Source of the DNA: Cupriavidus necator N-1
GTDB lineage: Bacteria; Pseudomonadota; Gammaproteobacteria; Burkholderiales; Burkholderiaceae
Length of the DNA: 64,000 nucleotides
Reading direction: 5' to 3'
Assembly: GCF_000219215.1 (NCBI RefSeq)
Contig: NC_015723.1
Span: 186,001-250,000 of the forward strand
The notes beneath the pieces are model-generated. The model did no database searches. It had not been told where the DNA came from and saw only the letters and a list, made by a program, of their open reading frames with translations. The position numbers and the translations under genes were made by a program. Below, in pieces: positions 16,399 through 24,919 of this stretch. Numbering within the stretch: the stretch's first letter is position 1; each line of letters opens with the position of its first letter.

Positions 16399-19300
16399 GA
16401 CCGCTGCATTTGACGCTGCAGGCCTTCGGCCCCTTTGCCGCGACCGAGCAGGTTGATTTCACGCGGCTGGGCGAGCAGGCCTTCGTGCTGATCCACGGCC
16501 CCACCGGTGCGGGCAAGACCACGCTGCTCGACGCGATCTGCTTTGCGCTGTACGGCGATACCTCCGGCGGCGAGCGCAGTGCGCAGGCCATGCGCAGCGC
16601 CAACGCCGCGCCGGCGCTGCGCACCGAGGTGACGCTGGAGTTCAGCCTGGGCGCGCAGCGCTGGCGCGTGGCGCGCTCGCCCGTGCAGGAGCGGCCCAAG
16701 CAGCGCGGCGAGGGCTGGGTGACCGAGCCGGCCAGGGCGCAGCTGGACCTGCATGACGGCAACGACTGGGTCAGCAAGGCCAGCCAGCCCGCCAGGGTCA
16801 GCGATGCGGTGCGCGACTTGCTGGGCTTCGACAGTGCGCAGTTCCGCCAGGTGATCGTGCTGCCGCAGGGGCGCTTCCGTGAATTGCTGACTGCCAGCTC
16901 GCAGGCGCGCCAGGCCATTCTGGAGCGCCTGTTCCGCACCGAGCTGTACCGGCGCGTGGAAGAGCTGCTGAAGGCCGAGGCCGCCGGCATCCGCCGCGAT
17001 GCCGAGCGCATCGCCATCCAGCGCGACGAAGCGCTGCGCCAAGTTGGCGTGGAATCGGCGCAGGCGCTGGCCGAGGGAATCGAGGCATTGCAGGCCGAGT
17101 TGCAGGCGCTGCAAGGGCAGGAACAGGGCGCGCGCGCCACGCTGGCCACAGCGCAGGCGGCGTTGGGTGCCGGCGAGCAGGTGGCGGCGCGATTGCAGGA
17201 ACGCCAGCTGGCGCAGGCCGCGCACGCGGCGCTGCTGGCGCGCCAGCCAGCCATGGAGGATGAGCGCGCGCGCCTGCACGCCGCCCAGCGCGCTGCGCGT
17301 GTCAGGCCGGCCCTACAGGCATGGCAAGCCGCGCAGCGCGACCAGGCCGCCAGCGCCGTTGCCTTGACGCGGGCCGGCGAGCAGGCGGCCCGCGCCGCGC
17401 AACAGGCCACGCAGGCGGCTGCCGCATTGCAGGCCGAAACGGCACGCGCCGAAGCGCGCCAGTCCGCGCAGCGGCGGGTTTCGCAGCTGGCAGACATGCT
17501 GCCGCGCGCACAGCAGCTGGGTGCGCAGCTGGCCGCGCTGCAGGCGGCCGAAGCCAGGCAGGTGGCAGCCGCCACCGCGCGCGAACGCGCCGCCGCACAG
17601 CTTGCCACGCGGCAAGCCGATGCCGTTGCCGCGGAGTCCGCGCTGGCGCAAGGCCAGATTGCCGCAGCGCAGGCACAGGCCACGGCGTTGCAGCTGGCCG
17701 CATTGCAGGAACGCGCGCGGCAGCTTGACCGTCATCAGCAAGCTGCCCGGGCGCTGGATGTCGCGAACGCACAGGCGGCCACTGCCGCCGCTGCCGAACA
17801 GCTGGCCCTGCGCCAGCGAGAGCAGTGCCGCGCCGCACTGGCCGAAGCGGAAGCCGCGTGGCGCGCCGGACAGGCCGCGCGGCTGGCTGCAACCCTGGCA
17901 GCGGGCGATGCCTGCCCGGTCTGCGGCAGCACTGCGCACCCGGCACCGGCGCAGCATGTGGCGGCGCCGCTGTCGGACCAGGCGCTGGAGCAGGCCCGCC
18001 ACGCCGCGCTCGAGGCCGAATCCCATGCGGTGCGCAGCGCCGGCCAGCACCAGGCGGCACAAGCCGCCATTGCCCAGGCGCGCGAGCGGCTGGACGAACT
18101 GGCGCAGGCGCTGGGCGAGGTCGGCGACGAGTCCGCCCGCAAACTGAAGGCGGAGATCACTGCGCTGGAAGCGGCATTGGCCGAAGGCCGGCAAGCAGCG
18201 GCAAGCCTTGCGCAATGCGAAGTCGCCATTGTCAGTTGCCGAACGGCGCTCGCAGCGGCGGAAGCCGCCAGCCGCGATGCCGCCGCCGCCGCCGAGGCCG
18301 CTGCCCAGGCGCTGGCCCACTGCCGTGGCGAATGGCAGGCCGCCAGCGCGCAGGTCCCTGAGGATTCACGCGACCCCGTGGCGCTGGGCGAGGCCCTGCG
18401 CCAGGCGCAGGCCATGCTCGCCGCGCTGGAACAGGCGCTGGCCGCTGCGCAGGCGGCCGAGCGCCAGGCTGCGGCGGACGCAGCAGGGGCCCAGGCCGGA
18501 CTGGTTTCGGCACAGCAGGCACAGGCGCAGGCGGCCCACCGCCTGGCCGAGGCCGAATCCGCGCTTGCGCAGGCGCTCGCGCAACAAGGCTTTGCCAATG
18601 AGCCGGCCCACGCCGCCGCCTGTCTTGGCGACGATGCCATGCAGGCGCTCGACGCGACGCTGCGCGCCTTCGATACCCAACTGGCCACAGCCGCCGACCG
18701 GCGCGAACGCGCCGAGGCCGCCGCGCAAACGCTGGACGCGCCGGACCTGGACGGCCTGCGCGCAGCGCGGGATGCGTCGACAGCCGCGGTGGAAGCCCTG
18801 GTCCGGCAACAGGCCGAGCGCGGCCGTTCGCGCGACACGCTGCTGCAGTGCCAGCTGCGCCTGCAGCAGCTCGATGCGCAAGGGCGCGACATCGAGGCAC
18901 GCTACGCGGTGCTGGGCCGGCTGGCCGAAGTCGCCAACGGCAATAACCCGCGCCGCATGACGTTCCAGCGCTTCGTGCTGGCCACGCTGCTCGATGAGGT
19001 GCTGGAAGCCGCGTCCGCGCGTTTGCTGGCGATGAGCCGCGGCCGTTATGTGCTGCAGCGCGTGCGCGAGCAGGCCGACCAGCGCAGTGCAGGCGGACTG
19101 GATATCGAAGTGTTCGACCACGATACCGGCGCGGCGCGGCCGGCCAATACGCTGTCAGGTGGCGAGGGCTTTCTCGCGTCGTTGTCGCTGGCGCTGGGCC
19201 TGGCCGACGTGGTGCAGTCGCGCGCGGGCGGCATCCAGCTCGATACGCTGTTTGTCGACGAAGGCTTTGGCACGCTCGATCCCGAGAGCCTGGACTTCGC

Positions 19301-19457
19301 CATCCGTACGCTGCTGGACCTGCAGCAGGCAGGGCGGCTGGTCGGTATCATTTCGCACGTCACCGAGCTGCGTGAGCGCATCGACGTGCGGTTGGAGGTG
19401 CGCCCTGGGGTTGGCGGCAGCCGGGTACTGTTGACGGGTGTGGCGACACCCGCGTAG
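16395..19457 (+). CDS. sbcC: Nuclease SbcCD subunit C
   Basis: A 1020-residue SMC-like ATPase that partners SbcD. The N-terminal half-site has GPTGAGKTTLLDAICFALYG (about residues 35-54) and the Q-loop region near FRQVIVLPQGRF. A very long, Ala/Gln/Glu-rich coiled coil follows, broken in the middle by the zinc hook CPVCG (about residue 507) that joins two molecules. The C-terminal half has the ABC signature LSGGEGFLASLSLALG (about 919) and Walker B LFVDEGFGTLDPESLD. Length and layout are normal for the family. Confidence 0.95.
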   Translation: MRPLHLTLQAFGPFAATEQVDFTRLGEQAFVLIHGPTGAGKTTLLDAICFALYGDTSGGERSAQAMRSANAAPALRTEVTLEFSLGAQRWRVARSPVQERPKQRGEGWVTEPARAQLDLHDGNDWVSKASQPARVSDAVRDLLGFDSAQFRQVIVLPQGRFRELLTASSQARQAILERLFRTELYRRVEELLKAEAAGIRRDAERIAIQRDEALRQVGVESAQALAEGIEALQAELQALQGQEQGARATLATAQAALGAGEQVAARLQERQLAQAAHAALLARQPAMEDERARLHAAQRAARVRPALQAWQAAQRDQAASAVALTRAGEQAARAAQQATQAAAALQAETARAEARQSAQRRVSQLADMLPRAQQLGAQLAALQAAEARQVAAATARERAAAQLATRQADAVAAESALAQGQIAAAQAQATALQLAALQERARQLDRHQQAARALDVANAQAATAAAAEQLALRQREQCRAALAEAEAAWRAGQAARLAATLAAGDACPVCGSTAHPAPAQHVAAPLSDQALEQARHAALEAESHAVRSAGQHQAAQAAIAQARERLDELAQALGEVGDESARKLKAEITALEAALAEGRQAAASLAQCEVAIVSCRTALAAAEAASRDAAAAAEAAAQALAHCRGEWQAASAQVPEDSRDPVALGEALRQAQAMLAALEQALAAAQAAERQAAADAAGAQAGLVSAQQAQAQAAHRLAEAESALAQALAQQGFANEPAHAAACLGDDAMQALDATLRAFDTQLATAADRRERAEAAAQTLDAPDLDGLRAARDASTAAVEALVRQQAERGRSRDTLLQCQLRLQQLDAQGRDIEARYAVLGRLAEVANGNNPRRMTFQRFVLATLLDEVLEAASARLLAMSRGRYVLQRVREQADQRSAGGLDIEVFDHDTGAARPANTLSGGEGFLASLSLALGLADVVQSRAGGIQLDTLFVDEGFGTLDPESLDFAIRTLLDLQQAGRLVGIISHVTELRERIDVRLEVRPGVGGSRVLLTGVATPA

Positions 19458-19475
19458 TGCGGCGTGACTTCCCCG

Positions 19476-19733
19476 TCAGGCGACGAATACCTGGCGGCAA
19501 CGAATCGCCATCACTTGCGCTTCAAACGCGCGGGCGGCTGCCCGCGCCAGGCGCGCACGGCGTGACAGCGGCGGCGGGCGGGATGGCATGTCGGTGCCTG
19601 CCGGGGCAGGCACGGGGGATTGCAGTCGATCCTTGCGGGGTTTCAGTCCCCACGCCTGCTGCGTGACATGCAGGATGCGCGCAAGCGCCGCTGCATGGGG
19701 CGTGGATGTAAACGGGACGTGGACGGTGGCCAT
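19476..19733 (-). CDS. Small hypothetical protein
   Basis: An 85-residue basic protein (MATVHVPFTSTPHAA at the start), chosen because its ATG at 19733 is preceded by GAGGAG at a normal distance. It has no signal peptide or membrane helix, and several Arg/Ala-rich stretches toward the end. I do not recognise a family. The frame opens further upstream to 19853 without a ribosome binding site. It lies convergent to sbcC, 18 bases apart. Confidence 0.5.
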   Translation of the reverse strand: MATVHVPFTSTPHAAALARILHVTQQAWGLKPRKDRLQSPVPAPAGTDMPSRPPPLSRRARLARAAARAFEAQVMAIRCRQVFVA

Positions 19734-20215
19734 GATCGGGCTCCTCGTTCTTGTTTGTTGCCAGGCTGCCCTGCTCAGCCGGGTGGTCCGGTGGCTGCTG
19801 TGCGGGTCTTGCCTTGCCTGATTCCACAATAGCCCGCGCGGCCCCCGGGCCATATCGAGTGCGAGCCGATTGTGATGTCGGCCCCTTCCTACATACGGGG
19901 CGTGCCCGTCACCCGCGCGCGCTTATCGCACAATCTGGTTGGCCGACCGCCCGGTCGGCTTGACCGTCGTCGACGCGCAGGTGTAACCTGTTCATTCTGC
20001 GAATTCAAGTTCGTATATCGAACAAATCGGTTAACGAACAACCGGTCCACACCACAAAGGCCACACGCAGACTGCTGGACTCGTTCAAATGGGTAGCGCC
20101 CCGCCGCCCGCCGCGACGAAACTCCTTCCGGCAGGATTACCGGAGACAGCCTTTCATGCGCCGCGTCTTGCGGCCCGCTCCGGTAGCCTGGCGGATCTTC
20201 CGACCTGGAACGCAA
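19734..20215. other. Divergent regulatory region upstream of pcaI
   Basis: No gene seen in these 482 bases. A possible sigma-70 promoter, TTGACC-N16-TGTAAC, lies at 19960-19987. Downstream of it is an AT-rich patch (19990-20045) with GTTCG-TATAT-CGAAC (20009-20023) and a second CGAACAA at 20035-20041, 16 bases after the first one at 20019. This kind of repeated half-site is typical of operators of aromatic-acid regulators. The promoter of the small minus-strand gene should be at the other end. Confidence 0.5.
20009..20041. promoter_or_regulatory. Candidate operator of the pca genes
   Basis: GTTCG (20009-20013) and CGAAC (20019-20023) form a dyad over TATAT, and CGAACAA repeats at 20019-20025 and 20035-20041. 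Two inverted and one direct half-site at helical-turn spacing resemble binding sites of IclR-type pca regulators such as PcaR/PcaU. No such regulator gene is in the window. Confidence 0.35.
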
Positions 20216-20878
20216 GTGATCAACAAGCTATACGACACGGTGGAAGCGGCAGTCGCCGGCATCCACGACGGCGCCACCATCCTGATTGGCGGCTTTGGCC
20301 TTGCAGGCATGCCTGCGGAACTGATCGACGCGCTGATCGAGCAGGGCGCGCGAGACCTCACCATCGTCAACAACAACGCCGGCAACGGCGACACCGGGCT
20401 GGCCGCGCTGCTCAAGACCAAGCGCGTGCGCAAGATCGTCTGCTCGTTCCCGCGCCAGGCGGATTCGTACGTCTTCGATTCGCTCTACCACGCGGGCGAG
20501 ATCGAGCTGGAACTGGTGCCCCAGGGCAACCTGGCCGAACGCATCCGCGCCGCCGGTGCCGGCATCGGCGGCTTCTTCACGCGCACCGCGTACGGCACGC
20601 CGCTGGCCGAAGGCAAGGAAACGCGCATCATCGACGGCCAGGGCTATGTGTTCGAAACCCCGATCCACGCCGACTTCGCGCTGATCAAGGCTGACACGGC
20701 CGACCGCTGGGGCAACCTTACCTACCGCAAGACCGCGCGCAACTTCGGCCCGATCATGGCGATGGCCGCCAATTGCGCCATCGTGCAGGTCAGCCGCGTG
20801 GTCGAGCTGGGCGAGATGGACCCCGAACACATCGTGACGCCGGGCCTCTTCGTCAAGCGCGTCGTCAAGGTCGCCTGA
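20216..20878 (+). CDS. pcaI: 3-oxoadipate CoA-transferase subunit A
   Basis: A 220-residue alpha subunit of the enzyme that moves CoA from succinyl-CoA to beta-ketoadipate, next to last in the protocatechuate/catechol branch. The CoA-transferase N-terminus (INKLYDTVEAAVAGIHDGA) and the oxyanion motif GGFGLAGMP are clear, as is the conserved NNNAGNGDTGLAALL. I use the GTG at 20216 because the family begins with this INKLYD-like segment; the frame runs upstream to 20156 with unrelated residues. It is followed 22 nt later by pcaJ. A general succinyl-CoA:3-ketoacid transferase is an alternative, but pcaF nearby favours PcaI. Confidence 0.88.
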   Translation: MINKLYDTVEAAVAGIHDGATILIGGFGLAGMPAELIDALIEQGARDLTIVNNNAGNGDTGLAALLKTKRVRKIVCSFPRQADSYVFDSLYHAGEIELELVPQGNLAERIRAAGAGIGGFFTRTAYGTPLAEGKETRIIDGQGYVFETPIHADFALIKADTADRWGNLTYRKTARNFGPIMAMAANCAIVQVSRVVELGEMDPEHIVTPGLFVKRVVKVA

Positions 20879-20900
20879 GCGCGAACACAGGAGAAACAGC

Positions 20901-21542
20901 ATGCAACGCCTGACCCGCGATCAGATGGCCGCCCGCGTGGCCAAAGACATTCCCGAAGGTGCCGTGGTCAACCTCGGCATCGGCCTGCCGACGCTTGTCG
21001 GCAACCACCTGCCCGCAGACAAGGAAATCCTGCTGCACAGCGAGAACGGCCTGCTCGGCATGGGCTCCGCGCCCGCGCCGGGTGAGGAAGACGGCGACCT
21101 GATCAACGCCGGCAAGCAGCCGGTGACGATCAAGCCGGGCGGTTCCTACTTCCACCACGCCGATTCGTTTGCGATGATGCGTGGCGGCCACCTCGACTTC
21201 TGCGTGCTGGGCGCGTTCCAGGTATCGGAGAAGGGCGACCTGGCCAACTGGCACACCGGCGCGCCCGGCGCCATCCCCGCCGTGGGCGGCGCGATGGACC
21301 TGGCCATTGGCGCCAAGCAAGTGTTCGTGATGATGGAGCACCAGACCAAGCAGGGCGAGAGCAAGATCGTGCCGCAGTGCACCTATCCGCTGACCGGCAT
21401 CGGCTGCGTGACCCGCATCTACACTGACCTTGCGACCATCGACGTGACCGCCGACGGGCTGGTCGCGCGCGACCTGGTCGAAGGGCTGAGCTTCGATGAA
21501 CTGCAGCGCATTACCGGCGTTCCCCTGAAGCTGGCCGCCTGA
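20901..21542 (+). CDS. pcaJ: 3-oxoadipate CoA-transferase subunit B
   Basis: A 213-residue beta subunit. The catalytic glutamate is in the SENGLLGMG motif (about residue 51), with GIGLPTLVGN before it and the conserved VMMEHQTKQGESKIV later. The ribosome binding site is ACAGGAGAAACAGC. It is translated directly after pcaI and followed by pcaF 40 nt later. Confidence 0.92.
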   Translation: MQRLTRDQMAARVAKDIPEGAVVNLGIGLPTLVGNHLPADKEILLHSENGLLGMGSAPAPGEEDGDLINAGKQPVTIKPGGSYFHHADSFAMMRGGHLDFCVLGAFQVSEKGDLANWHTGAPGAIPAVGGAMDLAIGAKQVFVMMEHQTKQGESKIVPQCTYPLTGIGCVTRIYTDLATIDVTADGLVARDLVEGLSFDELQRITGVPLKLAA

Positions 21543-21582
21543 GCGCCGGCATCACCACACACCAAAACGAGAGAGACACACC

Positions 21583-22785
21583 ATGACCGAAGCCTTTATC
21601 TGCGACGCCATCCGCACCCCCATCGGCCGCTACGGCGGCAGCCTGTCCGCGGTGCGCCCGGACGACCTCGGCGCGGTGCCGCTGAAGGCGCTGATGGCCC
21701 GTAATCCGAACCTGGACTGGAAGGCGATCGATGACGTGATCTACGGCAACGCCAACCAGGCCGGCGAAGACAACCGCAACGTGGCGCGCATGTCGGCGCT
21801 GCTGGCTGGCCTGCCGCAAGAGGTGCCGGGTGCGACCCTCAACCGCCTGTGCGGCTCCGGCATGGACGCCACCGGCACCGCCGCGCGCGCCATCAAGGCC
21901 GGCGAAGCCACCCTGATGATCGCCGGCGGCGTGGAAAGCATGAGCCGCGCCCCGTTCGTGATGGGCAAGGCCACCAGCGCCTTCTCGCGCGATGCGCAGA
22001 TCTTCGACACCACCATCGGCTGGCGCTTTATCAACCCGGCCATGCGCGCGGCCTACGGCGTGGACTCGATGCCCGAGACCGCCGAGAACGTCGCCACCGA
22101 CTACAAGATCAGCCGCGAAGACCAGGACCTGATGGCCCTGCGCAGCCAGGAAAAGGCCTCGCGCGCGCAGGCCGACGGCACGCTGGCGCAGGAAATCACC
22201 CCGGTCACCATCGCCCAGAAGAAGGGCGACCCGATCGTGGTCGAGCGCGACGAGCACCCGCGCGCCACCAGCATGGAAGCGCTGGCCAAGCTGCGCGGCG
22301 TGGTCCGTCCTGACGGCACCGTGACCGCTGGCAATGCCTCGGGCGTGAACGACGGCGCCTGTGCGCTGCTGCTGGCGAGTGAAGCCGGTATCAAGCAACA
22401 CGGCCTGACCCCGCGCGCCCGCATCGTCGGCATGGCCACCGCCGGCGTGGCGCCGCGCGTGATGGGCATCGGCCCGGCACCGGCGTCGCAGAAGCTGCTC
22501 AAGCAGCTGGGCATGACCATGGACCAGATCGACGTGATCGAGCTGAACGAAGCGTTCGCCGCGCAAGGCCTGGCCGTGCTGCGTGAACTGGGCGTGGCCG
22601 ACGACGACAAGCGCGTCAACCCGAACGGCGGCGCGATCGCGCTGGGCCACCCGCTGGGCATGAGCGGCGCGCGCCTGGTCACCACCGCGATGTACCAGCT
22701 GCACCGCACCGGCGGCCGCTTCGCGCTGTGCACGATGTGCATTGGCGTGGGCCAGGGTATTGCGATGGTGATCGAGCGGGTCTAA
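21583..22785 (+). CDS. pcaF: Beta-ketoadipyl-CoA thiolase
   Basis: A 400-residue thiolase that splits beta-ketoadipyl-CoA into succinyl-CoA and acetyl-CoA, ending the beta-ketoadipate pathway. Active-site residues are visible: the nucleophile Cys in LNRLCGSGMDA (about residue 90), NEAFAAQGLAV, the His in GHPLGMSGARL and the second Cys in CTMCIGVGQG. Length and the N-terminal CDAIRTPIGRYGGSL, typical of PcaF/PaaJ, support this over a plain acetyl-CoA acetyltransferase. The ribosome binding site is GAGAGAG. Confidence 0.92.
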   Translation: MTEAFICDAIRTPIGRYGGSLSAVRPDDLGAVPLKALMARNPNLDWKAIDDVIYGNANQAGEDNRNVARMSALLAGLPQEVPGATLNRLCGSGMDATGTAARAIKAGEATLMIAGGVESMSRAPFVMGKATSAFSRDAQIFDTTIGWRFINPAMRAAYGVDSMPETAENVATDYKISREDQDLMALRSQEKASRAQADGTLAQEITPVTIAQKKGDPIVVERDEHPRATSMEALAKLRGVVRPDGTVTAGNASGVNDGACALLLASEAGIKQHGLTPRARIVGMATAGVAPRVMGIGPAPASQKLLKQLGMTMDQIDVIELNEAFAAQGLAVLRELGVADDDKRVNPNGGAIALGHPLGMSGARLVTTAMYQLHRTGGRFALCTMCIGVGQGIAMVIERV

Positions 22786-22814
22786 GTCAAGCCAGTTGGA
22801 AAGCTGAGGGTGTA

Positions 22815-22842
22815 CTCCCTCTCCCGCAAGCGGGAGAGGGAG
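22815..22842. repeat. Perfect hairpin between pcaF and the SDR gene
   Basis: CTCCCTCTCCCG (22815-22826), CAAG loop, CGGGAGAGGGAG (22831-22842): a 12-bp perfect stem. No T run follows, so it is not a typical terminator. From memory, hairpins with this TCTCCC-GCAAG-GGGAGA look recur between genes in Burkholderiaceae, so it is probably an intergenic repeat. It may lower expression of the downstream gene or protect the 3' end of the pca transcript. Confidence 0.75.
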
Positions 22843-22875
22843 CGAGTTAGCGGTAGTTCTTGGAGTGAGCAAGAG

Positions 22876-23607
22876 ATGTCCCTTCCCGTAGCCACGCTCG
22901 TGACCGGCGGCAGTTCCGGTATCGGCCGCGCCATCTGTGAAATGCTGCTGGCCGATGGCGTGACCCAGGTGGTCAATGTCGACTATGCCGAACCGGCCTG
23001 GTCGCACCCGAACATGACTTTCTTCCAGGCCGACCTGACCGATGCCGAGGCGACCCGCGCCGTGGCCGCGCAGGTGACCTCGCGCTTCGCCGTCACGCGC
23101 CTGGTGAACAACGCCGGCGCCACGCGCCCCGGCACCGCCGACACCGCCACCGTTGCCGACCTGGACTACGTGACCGGCCTGCACCTGCAAGCCACGCTGC
23201 TGCTGACGCAGGCGTGCCTGCCCGCGATGCGCGCCGCCGGTTTTGGCCGCATCGTCAACATGGCCTCGCGCGCCGCGCTGGGCAAGGCCGAGCGCGTGGT
23301 GTACTCCGCTACCAAAGCCGGCCTGATCGGCATGACCCGCACGCTGGCGATGGAGCTGGGCGGCGACGGCGTCACCGTCAACGCCGTGGCTCCGGGCCCG
23401 ATCGCCACCGAGCTGTTCCGCAAGAGCAACCCCGAAGGTGCTGAACAGACCAGGCGCATCCTGGCCAGCATCACCGTTAAGCGCATGGGCACGCCGGAAG
23501 ACGTTGCGCGTGCCGCGCTGTTCTTCCTGTCGCCCGACAGCGGCTTCGTCACCGGTCAGGTGCTGTACGTGTGCGGCGGCACCACGCTGGGCGTTGCGCC
23601 GGTGTAA
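22876..23607 (+). CDS. Short-chain dehydrogenase/reductase
   Basis: A 243-residue SDR enzyme of the FabG-like classical type. It has the cofactor motif TGGSSGIGRAI (about residues 10-20), NNAGATRPG, the catalytic Ser in NMASRAALG and YSATKAG, and the usual C-terminus (VTGQVLYVCGGTTLG). A basic or neutral residue, not Asp, seems to follow the second strand (NVDYAEPA is ambiguous), so NAD or NADP preference is unclear. The start at 22876 (MSLPVATLVTGG) is chosen by family; upstream codons cover the hairpin. It may reduce or oxidise a hydroxy acid fed into the pca route; its substrate is unknown. Confidence 0.8.
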   Translation: MSLPVATLVTGGSSGIGRAICEMLLADGVTQVVNVDYAEPAWSHPNMTFFQADLTDAEATRAVAAQVTSRFAVTRLVNNAGATRPGTADTATVADLDYVTGLHLQATLLLTQACLPAMRAAGFGRIVNMASRAALGKAERVVYSATKAGLIGMTRTLAMELGGDGVTVNAVAPGPIATELFRKSNPEGAEQTRRILASITVKRMGTPEDVARAALFFLSPDSGFVTGQVLYVCGGTTLGVAPV

Positions 23608-23700
23608 GCACCGCGCCTCGGCATCCAGCATTTAAGCATTCAACAAGAAGAGACGTTAACCAAGCGTCACGCATGGCGGCCCCTGGCCGGGCCGCCCACC

Positions 23701-23725
23701 GGATGCGCGCATGTGCGCGCCATCC
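23701..23725. repeat. Hairpin upstream of the Bug gene
   Basis: GGATGCGCGC and GCGCGCCATCC pair across ATGT with one unpaired C. There is no T run. It sits in the 204-base gap between the SDR gene and the binding-protein gene and may separate their messages. Confidence 0.4.
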
Positions 23726-23811
23726 GTTCGGGAACGGCAATCACGCCATTCAGCACAACCTCCCGCGGTACCCAATCACCGCCGGAACGATATAGCACCG
23801 GAGCATTACCG

Positions 23812-24819
23812 ATGAGACAAGATTCCCAGACTTCCACCACGCGCCGCCGCCTGCTTGCCGCTGGCGTGGCGCTGGCCACCACCATCGCCGGCTTTGCCGG
23901 TGCGGCCCATGCGCAGGGCGGCTACCCGACCAAGCCGATCACCCTGATCGTGCCGTTCTCGGCCGGCGGCACCACCGACATCCTGGCCCGCATCGTCGGC
24001 CTGCAGCTGGGCAAGGCGCTCGGCCAGCCGGTGGTGATCGACAACCGTCCGGGCGCAGGCGGCAACATCGGCGCCTCGCTGGCGGCCAAGGCCCCGGGCG
24101 ACGGCTACACGCTGTTCATGGGCACCATCGGCACGCACGCGATCAACCAGTCGCTGTACTCCAAGCTGCCGTACGACCCGGTCAAGGACTTCGCGCCGAT
24201 CACGCGCGTGGCCATGGTGCCGAACCTGGTGGTGGTGAATCCCAAGGTGCCGGTCAACAACGTCAAAGAACTGATCACCTACGTCAAGGCCAACCCGGAC
24301 AAGCTGTCGTACGGTTCGTCGGGCAGCGGCTCGTCGATGCACCTGTCGGGCGAGCTGTTCAACTCGATGACCGGCCTGCATATCCAGCACATCCCGTATA
24401 AGGGCAGCGCCCCGGCCGTGAACGACCTGCTGGGCAACCAGATCGGCCTGATGTTCGACAACATGCCGTCGTCCTACCCGCACGTGAAGGCCGGCAAGCT
24501 GCGCGCCATCGCCGTGACCTCGGCCAAGCGATCGCCGGCGCTGCCCAACGTGCCGACCGTGGCCGAATCGGGCGTGCCGGGCTATGAAGCCACCTCGTGG
24601 TTTGCGCTGTACGCCACCGGTGGCACGCCGCAGCCCATCGTCGACCGCCTGAACGCCGAAGTGGTGAAGATCCTGGCCATGCCGGAAGTGAAGAAGCAGA
24701 TGGCCGACCAGGGCGCCGAACCCAACCCGGAAAAGCCGGCCCAGCTGGCCGCGTTCATGAAGTCGGAAACGGCCAAGTGGGCGAAGGTGGTGAAGGCTTC
24801 GGGCGCTACGGTGGATTGA
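23812..24819 (+). CDS. Bug-family periplasmic binding protein
   Basis: A 335-residue Bug (TctC-like) substrate-binding protein with a signal peptide (twin-arginine-like TTRRRLLAAGVALATT, cut after AHAQ). The family core is clear: PTKPITLIVPFSAGGTTDIL, VIDNRPGAGGNIG and KAPGDGYTLFMG. Bug proteins bind carboxylates and belong to tripartite tricarboxylate carriers, but no TctA/TctB membrane genes are near, so it is an orphan. The start at 23812 gives a proper signal peptide; an open frame runs upstream. Its ligand may be an acid degraded by the pca or tcu enzymes on either side. Confidence 0.85.
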   Translation: MRQDSQTSTTRRRLLAAGVALATTIAGFAGAAHAQGGYPTKPITLIVPFSAGGTTDILARIVGLQLGKALGQPVVIDNRPGAGGNIGASLAAKAPGDGYTLFMGTIGTHAINQSLYSKLPYDPVKDFAPITRVAMVPNLVVVNPKVPVNNVKELITYVKANPDKLSYGSSGSGSSMHLSGELFNSMTGLHIQHIPYKGSAPAVNDLLGNQIGLMFDNMPSSYPHVKAGKLRAIAVTSAKRSPALPNVPTVAESGVPGYEATSWFALYATGGTPQPIVDRLNAEVVKILAMPEVKKQMADQGAEPNPEKPAQLAAFMKSETAKWAKVVKASGATVD

Positions 24820-24842
24820 TTCACATCCTGGCTGCGCCAAAG

Positions 24843-24876
24843 AAAAGCCGGTTCCCTGTCGGGGACCGGCTTTTTG
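24843..24876. terminator. Bidirectional terminator
   Basis: AAAAGCCGGTTCCC and GGGACCGGCTTTTT form a GC-rich stem with one bulged T, flanked by A and T runs, so it can work on both strands. It lies between the convergent Bug gene (stop 24819) and tcuB (stop 24920). Confidence 0.85.
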
Positions 24877-24919
24877 TTTATGCGTGGGCGGGGACGGCTT
24901 GTGCGGGCATGGCTGCCAC

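Noticed and set aside
19889..20215. 108-codon open frame on the minus strand before pcaI
   Set aside because: It covers an AT-rich promoter-like stretch with operator half-sites and has no convincing ribosome binding site or family features.
21511..23631. 706-codon open frame on the minus strand
   Set aside because: It runs opposite pcaF and the SDR gene, which have clear catalytic motifs; the antisense product has none.
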